The notes under the pieces were generated by a model. The model was given only the letters and a program-made list of their open reading frames with translations, ran no database searches and had not been told where the DNA came from. Shown here in pieces: positions 15,477-24,399 of a DNA stretch of 64,000 nucleotides. Source of the DNA: Clostridia bacterium (GTDB lineage: Bacteria; Bacillota; Clostridia; Monoglobales; Monoglobaceae). Both the position numbers and the translations under genes were made by a program. The stretch is from contig JAFQIA010000003.1 in the NCBI GenBank assembly GCA_017397725.1, positions 1 to 64,000 of the forward strand, in the 5' to 3' direction. Position 1 is the first letter of the stretch; every line of letters begins with the position of its first letter.

Positions 15477-16661
15477 TTACCAGTAAGCCTTGGTGCCTTT
15501 CAGCATCCGCACCAGAGCCTCCATATAATAATAGCATCCCCAGATGTTACATTCGTCCACGCCAATGCCGTGGGGGATGGAATAAACAGCATGCAGGAGC
15601 AGTCCGTTGGATTCCGGCACATCCTTGGTGCTGTAATTCTCGTAAAGTGAATACATCATTTCATCCACTGCACCCTCATAAATTGCCTTGAGCTTTTCAT
15701 CCTTCATATGGGGCAGCATCTCCAAAATGCCACAAGCCGCAATGGCTGCAGAAGAAGAATCCCGCTTTTCGCCGGAGCCGTCGGTAAAGTTGAAATCCCA
15801 GAAAGGCACATAGTCCTCAGGCAGATGATTGAGGAAGTAGTTGGTCACCTTTTCAAACAGGGGGAATACGCTATCGTCTTTTACATATTTGTAGGTAAGC
15901 GGAATACCGCTGACAATCCACGACTGACCTCTGGACCAGCAGGAGTCATCGGATGCGCCCTGCGCGGTGCTTCCGTGGCTGGGAGAACCGTCCTCATTGA
16001 AGTAGAAGGTATGATAAGTAGAAGCATCCTCACGGACGATATTTGCCATGGTTGCCTTGGCGTGAGAAAGTGCCGCATCATAATACTTGGAATCTCCGGT
16101 CACTTCACTTGCCCAGTAAAGCAGAGGAATGTTGTTCATACAATCCACAATCAGTCGCAGTTGTTCACCCACTGCGCCCCAAGCCTGAATGTAACCACCC
16201 TTTTCGTGGTAACGGGTCATCAGGTGCTCTGCCGCCAAAACGGCAGCTTCTTTTGCCTCTTCGTTTCCGGTCAGCTTATACGCTGCCACGCAGGAGGGCA
16301 TAAACACAAATCCCATATCGTGATGGGCAACCCCGCGTTTTTCCTTGATTCTGGAATAAAATGATTCCAGATAGGGTTCTGCCATTTCACGATATTTTTC
16401 CTCTCCGGTAGCCTCATAGCACAACCAGAGCAGACCCAACCAAAAGCCTTGGCTCCATCCGTCATCGTTGTTATCTCTTTCATAAACATTGTCCTTGCTT
16501 GCGTGGCTGGGGAACGCCAATCCATCCTTCATATCCTCATACAGCTGTTCCACTTTTTTACAAGCATCCTGAAATGCCGCCTCCAGAACCTCTTTGGTCA
16601 TCTTTTTCTCTCTGAGAAAGCGTTCCGGATTTTCCACATTCACCTGTTTTACCTCTGCCAT
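15477..16661 (-). CDS. Glycoside hydrolase family 88 enzyme inside the pyr operon
   Basis: Predicted 394-residue cytoplasmic enzyme, diverged from the GH88 protein at 2871-3977. Catalytic aspartates are expected in HHDMGFVF (about residue 118) and IVDCMNNIPLLYWA (about 180), with SCWSRGQSW further on. Family members release unsaturated uronic acid from oligosaccharides made by lyases. It has a strong AGGAGG site and sits 29 bases after pyrD and 19 before pyrE on the same strand, with no terminator seen on either side. The uronic-acid role has no clear tie to UMP synthesis, so this looks like an inserted gene using the operon promoter. Confidence 0.88.
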   Translation of the reverse strand: MAEVKQVNVENPERFLREKKMTKEVLEAAFQDACKKVEQLYEDMKDGLAFPSHASKDNVYERDNNDDGWSQGFWLGLLWLCYEATGEEKYREMAEPYLESFYSRIKEKRGVAHHDMGFVFMPSCVAAYKLTGNEEAKEAAVLAAEHLMTRYHEKGGYIQAWGAVGEQLRLIVDCMNNIPLLYWASEVTGDSKYYDAALSHAKATMANIVREDASTYHTFYFNEDGSPSHGSTAQGASDDSCWSRGQSWIVSGIPLTYKYVKDDSVFPLFEKVTNYFLNHLPEDYVPFWDFNFTDGSGEKRDSSSAAIAACGILEMLPHMKDEKLKAIYEGAVDEMMYSLYENYSTKDVPESNGLLLHAVYSIPHGIGVDECNIWGCYYYMEALVRMLKGTKAYW

Positions 16662-16690
16662 TTTTCTTTCCTCCTGATTTATAAATAAAT

Positions 16691-17599
16691 TTAATGCATT
16701 TCTACCATACCCACGATGTCATTGACATCCTTGATATGATTCTCATCAAGATACGCTTCGATTTCGTCCCGCACGCGAATCCACGCATAGGGGTCTACGA
16801 TTCCGGCAGTACCCACTGCAACTGCGTTGGCACCTGCCAGCAAAAATTCAATGGCATCCTCGCCGGTGGTGATACCACCCATTCCGATAATCGGCAGCTT
16901 CACCGCCTGACGAACCTGATACACCATCCGTACCGCTACCGGCTTGACTGCCGGGCCGGAAAGTCCGCCCATATTGTTATAAAGCACCGGACGGCGGGTC
17001 TTCACGTCAATCTTCATTCCAAACAGGGTATTAATCAAGGAAAGGGCATCCGCACCGCCGGCTTCTGCCGCCCGTGCCATTTCTGCAATATCGGTCACAT
17101 TGGGTGAAAGCTTGACAATCAGCGGAACCTTGGATACCGCTTTCACCTTTTGGGTAATCTCCTCAATCATTTTGGCGTTGGTTCCAAACGCCATTCCTCC
17201 CTCTTTCACATTGGGACAGGAAATATTGAGTTCAAACATATCCACGCTGTCGCCCATCATCTCTGCAACTTTCACATAATCCTCAATGGTAGAGCCGCAC
17301 AGGTTGGCAATCAGCTTGGTGTCAAACTGTCTGAGCCAAGGGAGCTCCCGCTCCAAAAACACCTCAGCACCGGGGTTTTGCAATCCCACACTGTTGAGAA
17401 TCCCTTTGGGGGTCTCTGCAATTCTGGGGGAGGGATTTCCCAATCGGGGAACCGCGGAAAGCGCTTTCAGGCAGACCGCACCCAACTCAGAAAGATTAAA
17501 ATATTCATTGTATTCCCGTCCAAAGCCAAAGGTTCCGGAGCCGGTGGTCACCGGGTTCTTCCATTCCACGCCGGCGATGTTTACTTTCATCTCAGCCAT
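16691..17599 (-). CDS. pyrD: Dihydroorotate dehydrogenase B, catalytic subunit
   Basis: Predicted 302-residue FMN enzyme oxidising dihydroorotate to orotate. The catalytic cysteine lies in FELNISCPNVKEGG; GIGMGGI-type phosphate binding (IIGMGGITTGEDAIEF) and SLINTLFGM are also visible. The class 1B type pairs with the PyrK subunit and uses NAD. Start ATG at 17599 overlaps the pyrK stop (TAATG) and has GGAGGTGG inside the end of pyrK. Confidence 0.96.
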   Translation of the reverse strand: MAEMKVNIAGVEWKNPVTTGSGTFGFGREYNEYFNLSELGAVCLKALSAVPRLGNPSPRIAETPKGILNSVGLQNPGAEVFLERELPWLRQFDTKLIANLCGSTIEDYVKVAEMMGDSVDMFELNISCPNVKEGGMAFGTNAKMIEEITQKVKAVSKVPLIVKLSPNVTDIAEMARAAEAGGADALSLINTLFGMKIDVKTRRPVLYNNMGGLSGPAVKPVAVRMVYQVRQAVKLPIIGMGGITTGEDAIEFLLAGANAVAVGTAGIVDPYAWIRVRDEIEAYLDENHIKDVNDIVGMVEMH

Positions 17600-18345
17600 T
17601 AGAATTCCACCTCCGCACCGTCAAAGACTGGACCGTCTTTACAAACTCTTTTTCTTCCGCCATTCACCATACAGGTACAGGTTACACAGGCGCCAACGCC
17701 GCATCCCATCCGCTCTTCCAGCGAAACCTGAACGGGGATATTGTGCTCTTTGCCAATCTCTGCAATCGCCCGCATCATGGGGGTAGGACCACAGGTATAA
17801 ATGTGGGAAACACGTCCAGTTTCCATTTGCTGTTTCAGCAAATCAGTGACCAGACCATGAAAACCGTAGCTGCCGTCATCGGTAGCAATCATCAGCTTGC
17901 TGCTTGCTGCTGAGAACTCGTCCTCCATCATCACCGCATCCTTGTTGCGAAAACCCAGAATCACGTTGGGCTTGTTGCCCAATTCCTTGGCAAGATTCAA
18001 AAGCGGGAAGATACCGATGCCGCCGCCAATCAGCAGGGCATCCTCTGCATCCTCCGGATGGAGAGAAAAGCCGTTACCCAAGGGACCGAGAATATCGATA
18101 CTCTCGCCTACCTTTTTTTCCGCAAGGCTTTTGGTGCCCTCGCCACGCACCTCAAAGATGAACCGCAGATACTTGCCCTCGGTCACATCACAAATACTGA
18201 TGGGTCGGCGCAGATAGGCATCGCCGCCACAGAGAATATGCAAAAACTGACCCGCTTTTGCCTGTTCTGCCATTTCGGGACAGAGCACGGTAAAATCATA
18301 AATATGCTCTTTGGGTTGTTCCTTTTTTACCAGCTCACAAATCAT
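17599..18345 (-). CDS. pyrK: Dihydroorotate dehydrogenase electron-transfer subunit
   Basis: Predicted 248-residue FAD/2Fe-2S protein carrying electrons from PyrD to NAD. The FAD part has YLRRPISICDV; the NAD-binding part has LLIGGGIGIFPLL and YTCGPTPMMRAI. The iron-sulfur cysteines are in ERMGCGVGACVTCTCMV and a final VCKDGPVF. The gene overlaps pyrD by one base, consistent with a fixed subunit ratio. Confidence 0.96.
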   Translation of the reverse strand: MICELVKKEQPKEHIYDFTVLCPEMAEQAKAGQFLHILCGGDAYLRRPISICDVTEGKYLRFIFEVRGEGTKSLAEKKVGESIDILGPLGNGFSLHPEDAEDALLIGGGIGIFPLLNLAKELGNKPNVILGFRNKDAVMMEDEFSAASSKLMIATDDGSYGFHGLVTDLLKQQMETGRVSHIYTCGPTPMMRAIAEIGKEHNIPVQVSLEERMGCGVGACVTCTCMVNGGRKRVCKDGPVFDGAEVEF

Positions 18346-18356
18346 AAAGGGGTCAC

Positions 18357-19265
18357 CTAACCTTTCAGTGCACTTAAAATATCATCCCGCATCCGGATGG
18401 CTTCCTGACGGGCAGCGTCACCCAAGGTGCCGCCATTCTTCTGATAAGCGCACATAATGGAACGGGAAGCGTTGACAATGGCACCCAGACCGTCACGGTT
18501 AAAGCTCTTGGCAACATCCTCCGCCTTGCCGCCCTGTGCACCATAACCGGGCACCAGGAAATAGGTGTGGGGCATTCTCTCTCGCAGAGCCTCTGCCTGC
18601 TCAGGATAAGTGGCACCAACCACCGCACCCACCGAGCTGTAACCATAGGTTCCAATAAGCTCCGAACCCCAATCTTTAACCAAGTCTGCCATATGCTCAT
18701 AGATAAACTTGTTTCCGGTCTTCATATCCTGCAATTCGCCGGAGGATTTGTTGGAGGTTTTCACCAGAACAAAAATGCCTTTCTGGTTTTTGATACATTG
18801 ATCGGTGAAGGGTTTGATTCCATCGGTTCCCAGATAGGGATTGACGGTCAGGCAGTCTGCATCAAATGCTGCCTCGCTGTGGCCTGCAATCTCGGTTTGT
18901 CCCAGATATGCCTTGGCATATGCCTCGGAGGTAGCACCGATATCGCCGCGCTTGCCGTCCAGAATCACATACATTCCTTTGGATTTTGCGTATTCGATGG
19001 TTTCCTTCATACACTTCAACCCCTCGATGCCGTACATCTCATAGTATGCCGCCTGAGGCTTTACTGCCGGAACGATGTCATAAAGGGCATCAATCAAGGT
19101 TTTGTTAAATGCCAGAATCGCTTGCGCCGCACCGGTGAAGTTTTCACCATACTCCTTAAACGCTGCCGCTTTCATTTCCTCCGGAACGTAGTCAAGCTTG
19201 GGGTCAAGCCCTGCCACGGTAGGGTTGTTTTTTTCTTTAATCTTTTCAATCAAACGATCAATCAC
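18357..19265 (-). CDS. pyrF: Orotidine-5'-phosphate decarboxylase
   Basis: Predicted 302-residue enzyme making UMP from OMP. It belongs to the longer, type 2 PyrF group. The lysine-rich active-site motif is YVILDGKRGDIGAT; PTVAGLDPKLDYVP at the N-terminus and LVPGYGAQGG near the phosphate site are also clear. It lies 11 bases before pyrK and 15 bases after pyrC. Confidence 0.96.
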   Translation of the reverse strand: MIDRLIEKIKEKNNPTVAGLDPKLDYVPEEMKAAAFKEYGENFTGAAQAILAFNKTLIDALYDIVPAVKPQAAYYEMYGIEGLKCMKETIEYAKSKGMYVILDGKRGDIGATSEAYAKAYLGQTEIAGHSEAAFDADCLTVNPYLGTDGIKPFTDQCIKNQKGIFVLVKTSNKSSGELQDMKTGNKFIYEHMADLVKDWGSELIGTYGYSSVGAVVGATYPEQAEALRERMPHTYFLVPGYGAQGGKAEDVAKSFNRDGLGAIVNASRSIMCAYQKNGGTLGDAARQEAIRMRDDILSALKG

Positions 19266-19280
19266 TGCTTTATCCTCCTG

Positions 19281-20564
19281 TTATTTTTCATTTCTTTGGT
19301 ATACAATCTTGCCTGCAGTAATGGTGGTCTCTACCTGACCATACAGGTTAAAACCGTCATAGGGAGAATTCTTCCCTTTGGATGCAAAGGTATCCACGCA
19401 AACCTGATATTCTTTGTCGGGGTCAAAAATCACCACATCGGCAACCTTGCCCACCGCCAGAGAACCACGGTCAAAGTTGATGATTTTCGCAGGGTTTACA
19501 CTCATCTTTTCAATCAGCTGGCTCATAGTGAGCTTGCCGGTTTTCACCAGATAGGTCACACCCAAGCCAAGGGAGGTTTCCAGTCCTACAATGCCATTGC
19601 TTGCCAGATCAAATTCCAGCTCCTTTTCATCCCGATGATGGGGTGCGTGGTCGGTGGCGATGGCATCTAAGGTTCCATCCATCAAGCCCTCAATCACCGC
19701 CTTGACATCCTCTTCATCCCTTAAAGGCGGGTTCATCTTGGCGTTGGTGTTAAAGCCGTCACAGGCTTTGTCCGTCAGGCTGAAATAATGGGGGGCAGTT
19801 TCTGCCGTCAGCTTGACTCCCCGCTTTTTGGCTGCCCGAATCGCCTCAATGGCGTTTTTGGTGCTGACGTGGCAGATATGCAGTCTGCCATCCACCTCTT
19901 CAGCAATCAAAATATCTCTGGTCACTGCCACACTCTCTGCCGCCTTGGGAATCCCCCGCAGCCCCAGATAGGTGGACATATATCCCTCATTCATACTGCC
20001 GCCATCTACCAGTTCCAAATCCTCACAATGGGACAGAACCGGAATCTCAAACATCTTGGCATACTCCAATGCTTTGCGCATCAAGGAAGAGGAAAGCACC
20101 GGACGTCCGTCATCGGAGATACCTACCGCGCCTGCGGCTTTGAGCTCCCCGATTTCAGCCAGTTCTCCACTCTTTTGTTCCTTGGAGATACAGCCACAGG
20201 TCAGGACATTAATGAGTCCCACCTCTTTGCCCCGATTCATCACATACTGAACCAAGGGCGCATTGTCAATCACCGGACTGGTGTTGGGCATACAAACCAC
20301 AGTGGTTACACCGCCCTTTGCCGCCGCACGGCTTCCGGTTTCGATATCCTCTTTATATTCCAGACCCGGTTCCCGAAAATGCACATGCAAATCTACCAGA
20401 CCGGGTGCCACGATTTTACCCGTAGCATCGATGATTTCTGCATCAGCGGCATCCAGATTCTTGCCAACTGATTGCACTACGCCGCCATCAATGAGAAGAT
20501 CCTGTATCTCATCGATACCGTTTTGCGGGTCAACCACCCGTCCGTTTTTTATCAGTAAACGCAT
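19281..20564 (-). CDS. pyrC: Dihydroorotase
   Basis: Predicted 427-residue zinc amidohydrolase closing carbamoyl-aspartate to dihydroorotate. Metal ligands are visible in LVDLHVHFREPG, LSHCEDL, ICHVST and IATDHAPHH. This is the longer Gram-positive (class I) type. The ATG at 20564 is chosen: TAGGAGG lies just upstream and the pyrB stop is at 20576; a longer in-frame start would overlap pyrB. Confidence 0.96.
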   Translation of the reverse strand: MRLLIKNGRVVDPQNGIDEIQDLLIDGGVVQSVGKNLDAADAEIIDATGKIVAPGLVDLHVHFREPGLEYKEDIETGSRAAAKGGVTTVVCMPNTSPVIDNAPLVQYVMNRGKEVGLINVLTCGCISKEQKSGELAEIGELKAAGAVGISDDGRPVLSSSLMRKALEYAKMFEIPVLSHCEDLELVDGGSMNEGYMSTYLGLRGIPKAAESVAVTRDILIAEEVDGRLHICHVSTKNAIEAIRAAKKRGVKLTAETAPHYFSLTDKACDGFNTNAKMNPPLRDEEDVKAVIEGLMDGTLDAIATDHAPHHRDEKELEFDLASNGIVGLETSLGLGVTYLVKTGKLTMSQLIEKMSVNPAKIINFDRGSLAVGKVADVVIFDPDKEYQVCVDTFASKGKNSPYDGFNLYGQVETTITAGKIVYQRNEK

Positions 20565-20575
20565 CTCATTGCCTC

Positions 20576-21487
20576 CTATTTCTTGTTTCCCGCAAGCAGG
20601 TTGAGAACCGCCATCCGTACACAAACGCCGTTGGTTACCTGCTCACCAATCACCGAGCGGTCACCGTCAATGATGTCTGCCGAAAGCTCAACCCCCCGAT
20701 TCACAGGGCCGGGATGCATCAAAATGGCATCCGGTGCCGCAAGCTGCATCCGCGCTTCATTGACGCCAAAGTATTTGTGATACTCCCGCACGCTGGGGAA
20801 GAGGCCTTTTTTCTGACGTTCCAATTGGATTCTCAGGCCCATCACCACATCAGCGCCCTGAATGGCTTTTTCCACATCGTAATAGGCAGGAACACCAAGC
20901 CGTTCCAGTTCTGCCGGCATCAGGGTACTGGGCCCTGCCAGAACTACGTCAGCGCCCATCGCCTTGAGTCCGTAAATATTACTGCGAGCCACACGACTGT
21001 GCTTTACATCGCCTACGATGGCAACCCGCAAGCCTTTCAGGCTTCCCTTTTTCTCCTGCATGGTCATCATATCCAAGAGTGCTTGGGTGGGATGCTCATT
21101 CATTCCGTCCCCTGCATTGATGATGGATGCATTGGTATATTCTGCAATCAAATGGGGTGCACCGGAGGAGCTGTGCCGGATGATGATTGCATCTGCCGCC
21201 ATCTGGTCGATGGTCTTTGCAGTATCAATCAAAGTTTCGCCCTTGGCAACACTGCTTCCCGATGCCGCAATGTTTGCCGCCGTTGCGCCCAGATACTTGG
21301 ATGCCAATTCAAAGGACAGGCGTGTTCTGGTGCTATTTTCAAAAAACAGCGTAATCACGCTTTTGCCGCTGAGGCAGTTGTCCTTTTTGCTCCCCTCTAA
21401 AACCTCTCGTTTCATACGAAAAGCCTCATCCAGAATCTCCTGAATCTCGGTGGCAGAAACATTTTTCAAACCTAACAAGTGTTTCAT
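20576..21487 (-). CDS. pyrB: Aspartate carbamoyltransferase catalytic subunit
   Basis: Predicted 303-residue enzyme for the first committed step to UMP. The carbamoyl-phosphate motif ENSTRTRLSFE, the HPTQALLD motif and ILMHPGPVNRGVEL are all present. Start ATG at 21487 has GAGAGG about 10 bases upstream. No pyrI regulatory-subunit gene follows, as in Bacillus-type operons. It is the first gene of pyrBCFKD-GH88-pyrE-radC. Confidence 0.96.
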   Translation of the reverse strand: MKHLLGLKNVSATEIQEILDEAFRMKREVLEGSKKDNCLSGKSVITLFFENSTRTRLSFELASKYLGATAANIAASGSSVAKGETLIDTAKTIDQMAADAIIIRHSSSGAPHLIAEYTNASIINAGDGMNEHPTQALLDMMTMQEKKGSLKGLRVAIVGDVKHSRVARSNIYGLKAMGADVVLAGPSTLMPAELERLGVPAYYDVEKAIQGADVVMGLRIQLERQKKGLFPSVREYHKYFGVNEARMQLAAPDAILMHPGPVNRGVELSADIIDGDRSVIGEQVTNGVCVRMAVLNLLAGNKK

Positions 21488-21573
21488 CTGTTGATACCCT
21501 CTCTTTTCTGTCATCTGCGCCAAACAATCGGGCAGAAAGAGTTTTTATCTTAGTTTTCCCGTTTTTGCTCATC

Positions 21574-21606
21574 AAAAAAAGGCACAAGCAATTTTGCTTG
21601 CGCCTT
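21574..21606 (-). terminator. Terminator after rluD, overlapping the pyr start site
   Basis: On the minus strand an 11-bp stem (21606-21596 with 21589-21579, one G-U pair) with a 6-base loop is followed by seven U. The G-U pair is only possible on the minus strand. The stem begins inside the expected pyr start site. Confidence 0.8.
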
Positions 21607-21607
21607 T

Positions 21608-21636
21608 ATTATACAATAATGGGTTTTTTTTGTCTA
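21608..21636 (-). promoter_or_regulatory. Promoter of the pyr operon
   Basis: Minus strand TAGACA (21636-21631), 17-base spacer, TATAAT (21613-21608). The -35 box includes the rluD stop codon. Expected start near 21601, giving a leader of about 115 bases to pyrB. I saw no clear PyrR-binding loop or pyrR gene. Confidence 0.72.
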
Positions 21637-22554
21637 CAAATTTCTCAATTTTTTTAAAATTTTTTCATAATAATCCGGCAAGGGACTTTCAAACTCCAGA
21701 TACTCCCCCGTCCTTGGGTGAATAAACCCCACCTTGTAAGCGTGGAGCAGCTGTCCTTTTGCCCCGAAATTCTCTTTGCGCACCCCATACACCGGATCCC
21801 CCACAATGGGATGTCCCAAATGGGACATATGTACCCGTATCTGGTGGGTTCTCCCTGTTTTGAGCACACACTCCACCAAGCTGTAAGAGCCTAACCGCTC
21901 CAGCACCCGATAGCGGGTGATTGCCTCTCGGGAATGATGATAGGTCACCGCCATCTTTTTGCGGTCTACCGGATGTCGGCCAATGGGTAGACGAATCTCC
22001 CCTTCTTCCTTGGGAAATCCCCCGTACACCAACGCCTTATACGCACGAGTAAGGCTATGCTCCTTAATCTGCGCCGCAAGGTTGAGATGCGCCATATCGT
22101 TTTTTGCCACCAGCAAAAGTCCGCTGGTGTCTTTGTCAATCCGATGGAGAATCCCCGGACGTTTTTCCCCGTTGATGCCGGAAAGGGAATCCTTGCAATA
22201 GGCAAGCAAGGCGTTGACCAGCGTTCCGCTTTCGTTTCCTGCGGCGGGATGCACCACCATCCCCTGTGCCTTGTTGACCACCAGCATATCCGCATCTTCA
22301 TAGACCACCGAAAGCGGAATTTCCTCGGGCAGAATCTCGGTTTCTTTCAGTTCGGGAATCCGCACCAGAATGGCGTCCCCTGTTTTCACCTTGTAACTCA
22401 CTTTAAGAGGTTCATTCTGCAGTAAAACCATCCCGCTCTCTGCCAACTTTTGCACATGGGAACGGGTATAATCCACAAGGCGGCTGCAAATCAGCTTATC
22501 CACCCGCAGCCCCGCCTCGTGTTCTTCTACGGTCAGGATTTGTTCTTCATACAT
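21634..22554 (-). CDS. rluD: RluD-type 23S rRNA pseudouridine synthase
   Basis: Predicted 306-residue RluA-family enzyme. An N-terminal S4-like RNA-binding part (about residues 12-75, RVDKLICSRLVDYTRS) precedes the catalytic domain with the invariant aspartate in GILHRIDKDTSGLLLVAK; KTGRTHQIRVHMSHLGHPIVGDPVYG is the usual C-terminal signature. The ATG at 22554 overlaps the lspA stop and has GAGGGTG upstream. The lspA-rluD-pyr order matches Bacillus (lspA-ylyB-pyr). Confidence 0.94.
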   Translation of the reverse strand: MYEEQILTVEEHEAGLRVDKLICSRLVDYTRSHVQKLAESGMVLLQNEPLKVSYKVKTGDAILVRIPELKETEILPEEIPLSVVYEDADMLVVNKAQGMVVHPAAGNESGTLVNALLAYCKDSLSGINGEKRPGILHRIDKDTSGLLLVAKNDMAHLNLAAQIKEHSLTRAYKALVYGGFPKEEGEIRLPIGRHPVDRKKMAVTYHHSREAITRYRVLERLGSYSLVECVLKTGRTHQIRVHMSHLGHPIVGDPVYGVRKENFGAKGQLLHAYKVGFIHPRTGEYLEFESPLPDYYEKILKKLRNL

Positions 22555-22999
22555 TGTTTTCACCCTCGGTCAGCAAAAAATGGAGCATCAAAAGACCTGC
22601 GCCCACGCAAATAGCAATGTCTGCCACATTGAATACCGGAAAATGAATCAACCGAAAATCCAGAAAATCCACTACATAGCCCTTTGCCATACGCTCTACC
22701 AGATTGCCAAGAGCACCGCCATAAATCAAGGTGACTCCCCAACGCATCCATGTACTGCGGTTTTCGGTCTTGGTAAACATCACCGCAAGCACAAACAACA
22801 GCGCAAAGGTAACCAGAATAAAGGTCAGCCTCTGGTCACTGAATAGTCCAAAGGCAATTCCTCTGTTTTCCACATAGGTCAGGTGGAATACATTTTCCCA
22901 AAGAGGGATGGTATCCACCGTCATCAGTTTCAGTTCTGCCACCAGTTTGGTCATCACATCCAGCAAAAATACTGCGATACCCCATATGATATAACTCAT
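22547..22999 (-). CDS. lspA: Lipoprotein signal peptidase II
   Basis: Predicted 150-residue four-pass membrane aspartyl peptidase that cleaves prolipoprotein signal peptides. The catalytic aspartates lie in YVVDFLDF and FNVADIAI; VENRGIAFGLF and GGALGNLVERM complete the family boxes. GAGGAACG precedes the ATG. It overlaps rluD by 8 bases. Confidence 0.96.
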   Translation of the reverse strand: MSYIIWGIAVFLLDVMTKLVAELKLMTVDTIPLWENVFHLTYVENRGIAFGLFSDQRLTFILVTFALLFVLAVMFTKTENRSTWMRWGVTLIYGGALGNLVERMAKGYVVDFLDFRLIHFPVFNVADIAICVGAGLLMLHFLLTEGENNV

Positions 23000-23017
23000 C
23001 GTCGTTCCTCATTTCTT

Positions 23018-23049
23018 AAAAAAGTAGAAAAGGACACTTGGGGTGTCCT
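23018..23049 (-). terminator. Hairpin between divIVA and lspA
   Basis: AGGACAC/GTGTCCT stem (23031-23037 with 23043-23049) followed on the minus strand by TTTTCTACTTTTTT. A partial terminator; no clear promoter follows before lspA. Confidence 0.65.
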
Positions 23050-23058
23050 ATGATTCTA

Positions 23059-23634
23059 TTATTCGGCTGGTGGAATTTCCATGGTATCCTGAAATCCGGG
23101 AATTTCCGCCGTTTTTTGTTCTTCCTCTGTCTTGGGCAGAATGGTTTCGTACACAGTTCTTGCCTCTTTCAGGGTTTCTTCTTCAATCAAAACATCCGAG
23201 TAGTCCTTGATGATGTCCAGTTGTGCGTGAAGCAGAGATACCACCTTGGCGCGGAACACCTCCACACTCCGTTTCATCTGCTCATACTGGTAGGTCACCC
23301 TTGCCACCTCTTGAGCAGAATGGCTGAGCATCTGGGACGCCTGTGCCTGTGCATTCTTCAAAATATCCTCTGCACGGGAATTGGCATCCTGCCGCATCTC
23401 CTCGCCATCCTGTCTGGCAACCGAGAGAGCATTTTGCAGAGTGTCCTCCATCGATTTGTACTGGCGCACCGCGTCCGAAAGCATCGCAATACGGTCATTG
23501 GCAACCAGATTTTCTTTGTAAAGCCTTTCGTAGCTTTCGCTGATTTCCTGCAGAAACTGTTCCACTTCCTCCACCGCATAGCCGTGGAAACTCTTTTTGA
23601 ACACCTTGGTTTCGATATCCTGAGGGGTAAGCAT
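23059..23634 (-). CDS. divIVA: DivIVA-family cell division/polarity protein
   Basis: Predicted 191-residue coiled-coil protein that binds curved membrane at septa and poles. The N-terminal LTPQDIETKVFKKSFHGY is the classic DivIVA lipid-binding head; the rest is mostly heptad-repeat coil (about residues 25-160). It lies next to ylmH and sepF, the usual Gram-positive division cluster. GGAGGAG precedes the ATG. Confidence 0.93.
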   Translation of the reverse strand: MLTPQDIETKVFKKSFHGYAVEEVEQFLQEISESYERLYKENLVANDRIAMLSDAVRQYKSMEDTLQNALSVARQDGEEMRQDANSRAEDILKNAQAQASQMLSHSAQEVARVTYQYEQMKRSVEVFRAKVVSLLHAQLDIIKDYSDVLIEEETLKEARTVYETILPKTEEEQKTAEIPGFQDTMEIPPAE

Positions 23635-23649
23635 AAGGACTCCTCCTAT

Positions 23650-24399
23650 CTAAATGTAACGGCTGATGGTAATCGCTTGCCGTCCTTTTCTGGTCAGGCC
23701 TCCTATATGAGAAAGCTGCATCCTCCCGTATCCTCTGGCGGAAATCATATCTCCCTCCTTGAGGATGCGGGAAACCGCTTCCTCGGTTTCCCAGTTTACT
23801 GTCACAACCCCGCTGCAAATCAGTTCTGCCGTCTTTCCTCTCGCCAATCCGATTGCGGCAGAAAGCACGCTATCTAAGCGGAGGGACGACACCGTGGCGT
23901 TCACCTCTTTGGTTTCACGCTCCGGTACCATAATTTCATCGGCAGGGCAGACTGCAAGATGAATCCCCCGTCTGCCGATTTTAGTCAAGTTTTGTAATAA
24001 GTATTCGGTCTGCTCTGGTTTGATAAAAAGATAGGTTTTTTCCGGTCCTACCAAAATATCTCCCACACTTTCCCTTACAATGCCAAGCCCCATGAGGCTA
24101 CCCAGATAGTCCCGATGGCTGAGCCCATCGATTTCCCGTCCGGTACATACAAGGGCGGTAAGATATTCCTCCCGCACAGGAGCGCAAAATTCCGGTGCCG
24201 CAACCATAAGCACTCGTTCCGCATCTTCATAACCGCCGTCATAAAACACCTGCATATCTGTTGGAACCTGTAAGTTCCGCTGCAAAAAAACTCTCTCTTT
24301 TGGAGTGAGAAACCCCAAGGTCTTTGGCTGATACCGTTTTTCTGCAATCCACAAGGTATCTTCCGCTCTGGAAAGGAGCAGCTTTTCTTCTGTTTCCAT
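23650..24399 (-). CDS. ylmH: YlmH-type S4-domain RNA-binding protein
   Basis: Predicted 249-residue YlmH/RqcP2-family protein. The N-terminal two thirds match the YlmH-specific part (FLTPKERVFLQ, SHRDYLGSLMGLGI); an S4 domain occupies about residues 175-235 with SLRLDSVLSAAIGLARGK and GDMISARGYGR. Family members bind the ribosome in rescue of stalled complexes. It overlaps the sepF stop by one base (TGATG). Confidence 0.92.
   Translation of the reverse strand: METEEKLLLSRAEDTLWIAEKRYQPKTLGFLTPKERVFLQRNLQVPTDMQVFYDGGYEDAERVLMVAAPEFCAPVREEYLTALVCTGREIDGLSHRDYLGSLMGLGIVRESVGDILVGPEKTYLFIKPEQTEYLLQNLTKIGRRGIHLAVCPADEIMVPERETKEVNATVSSLRLDSVLSAAIGLARGKTAELICSGVVTVNWETEEAVSRILKEGDMISARGYGRMQLSHIGGLTRKGRQAITISRYI

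Noticed and set aside
18567..19670. Long plus-strand open frame opposite pyrF and pyrC
   Set aside because: Shadow of two clear enzymes; no motif seen.
21488..21601. PyrR attenuation site before pyrB
   Set aside because: GAGAGG occurs near the start codon, but the surrounding PyrR-loop consensus and the antiterminator/terminator pair are missing; GAGAGG is better read as the ribosome site.
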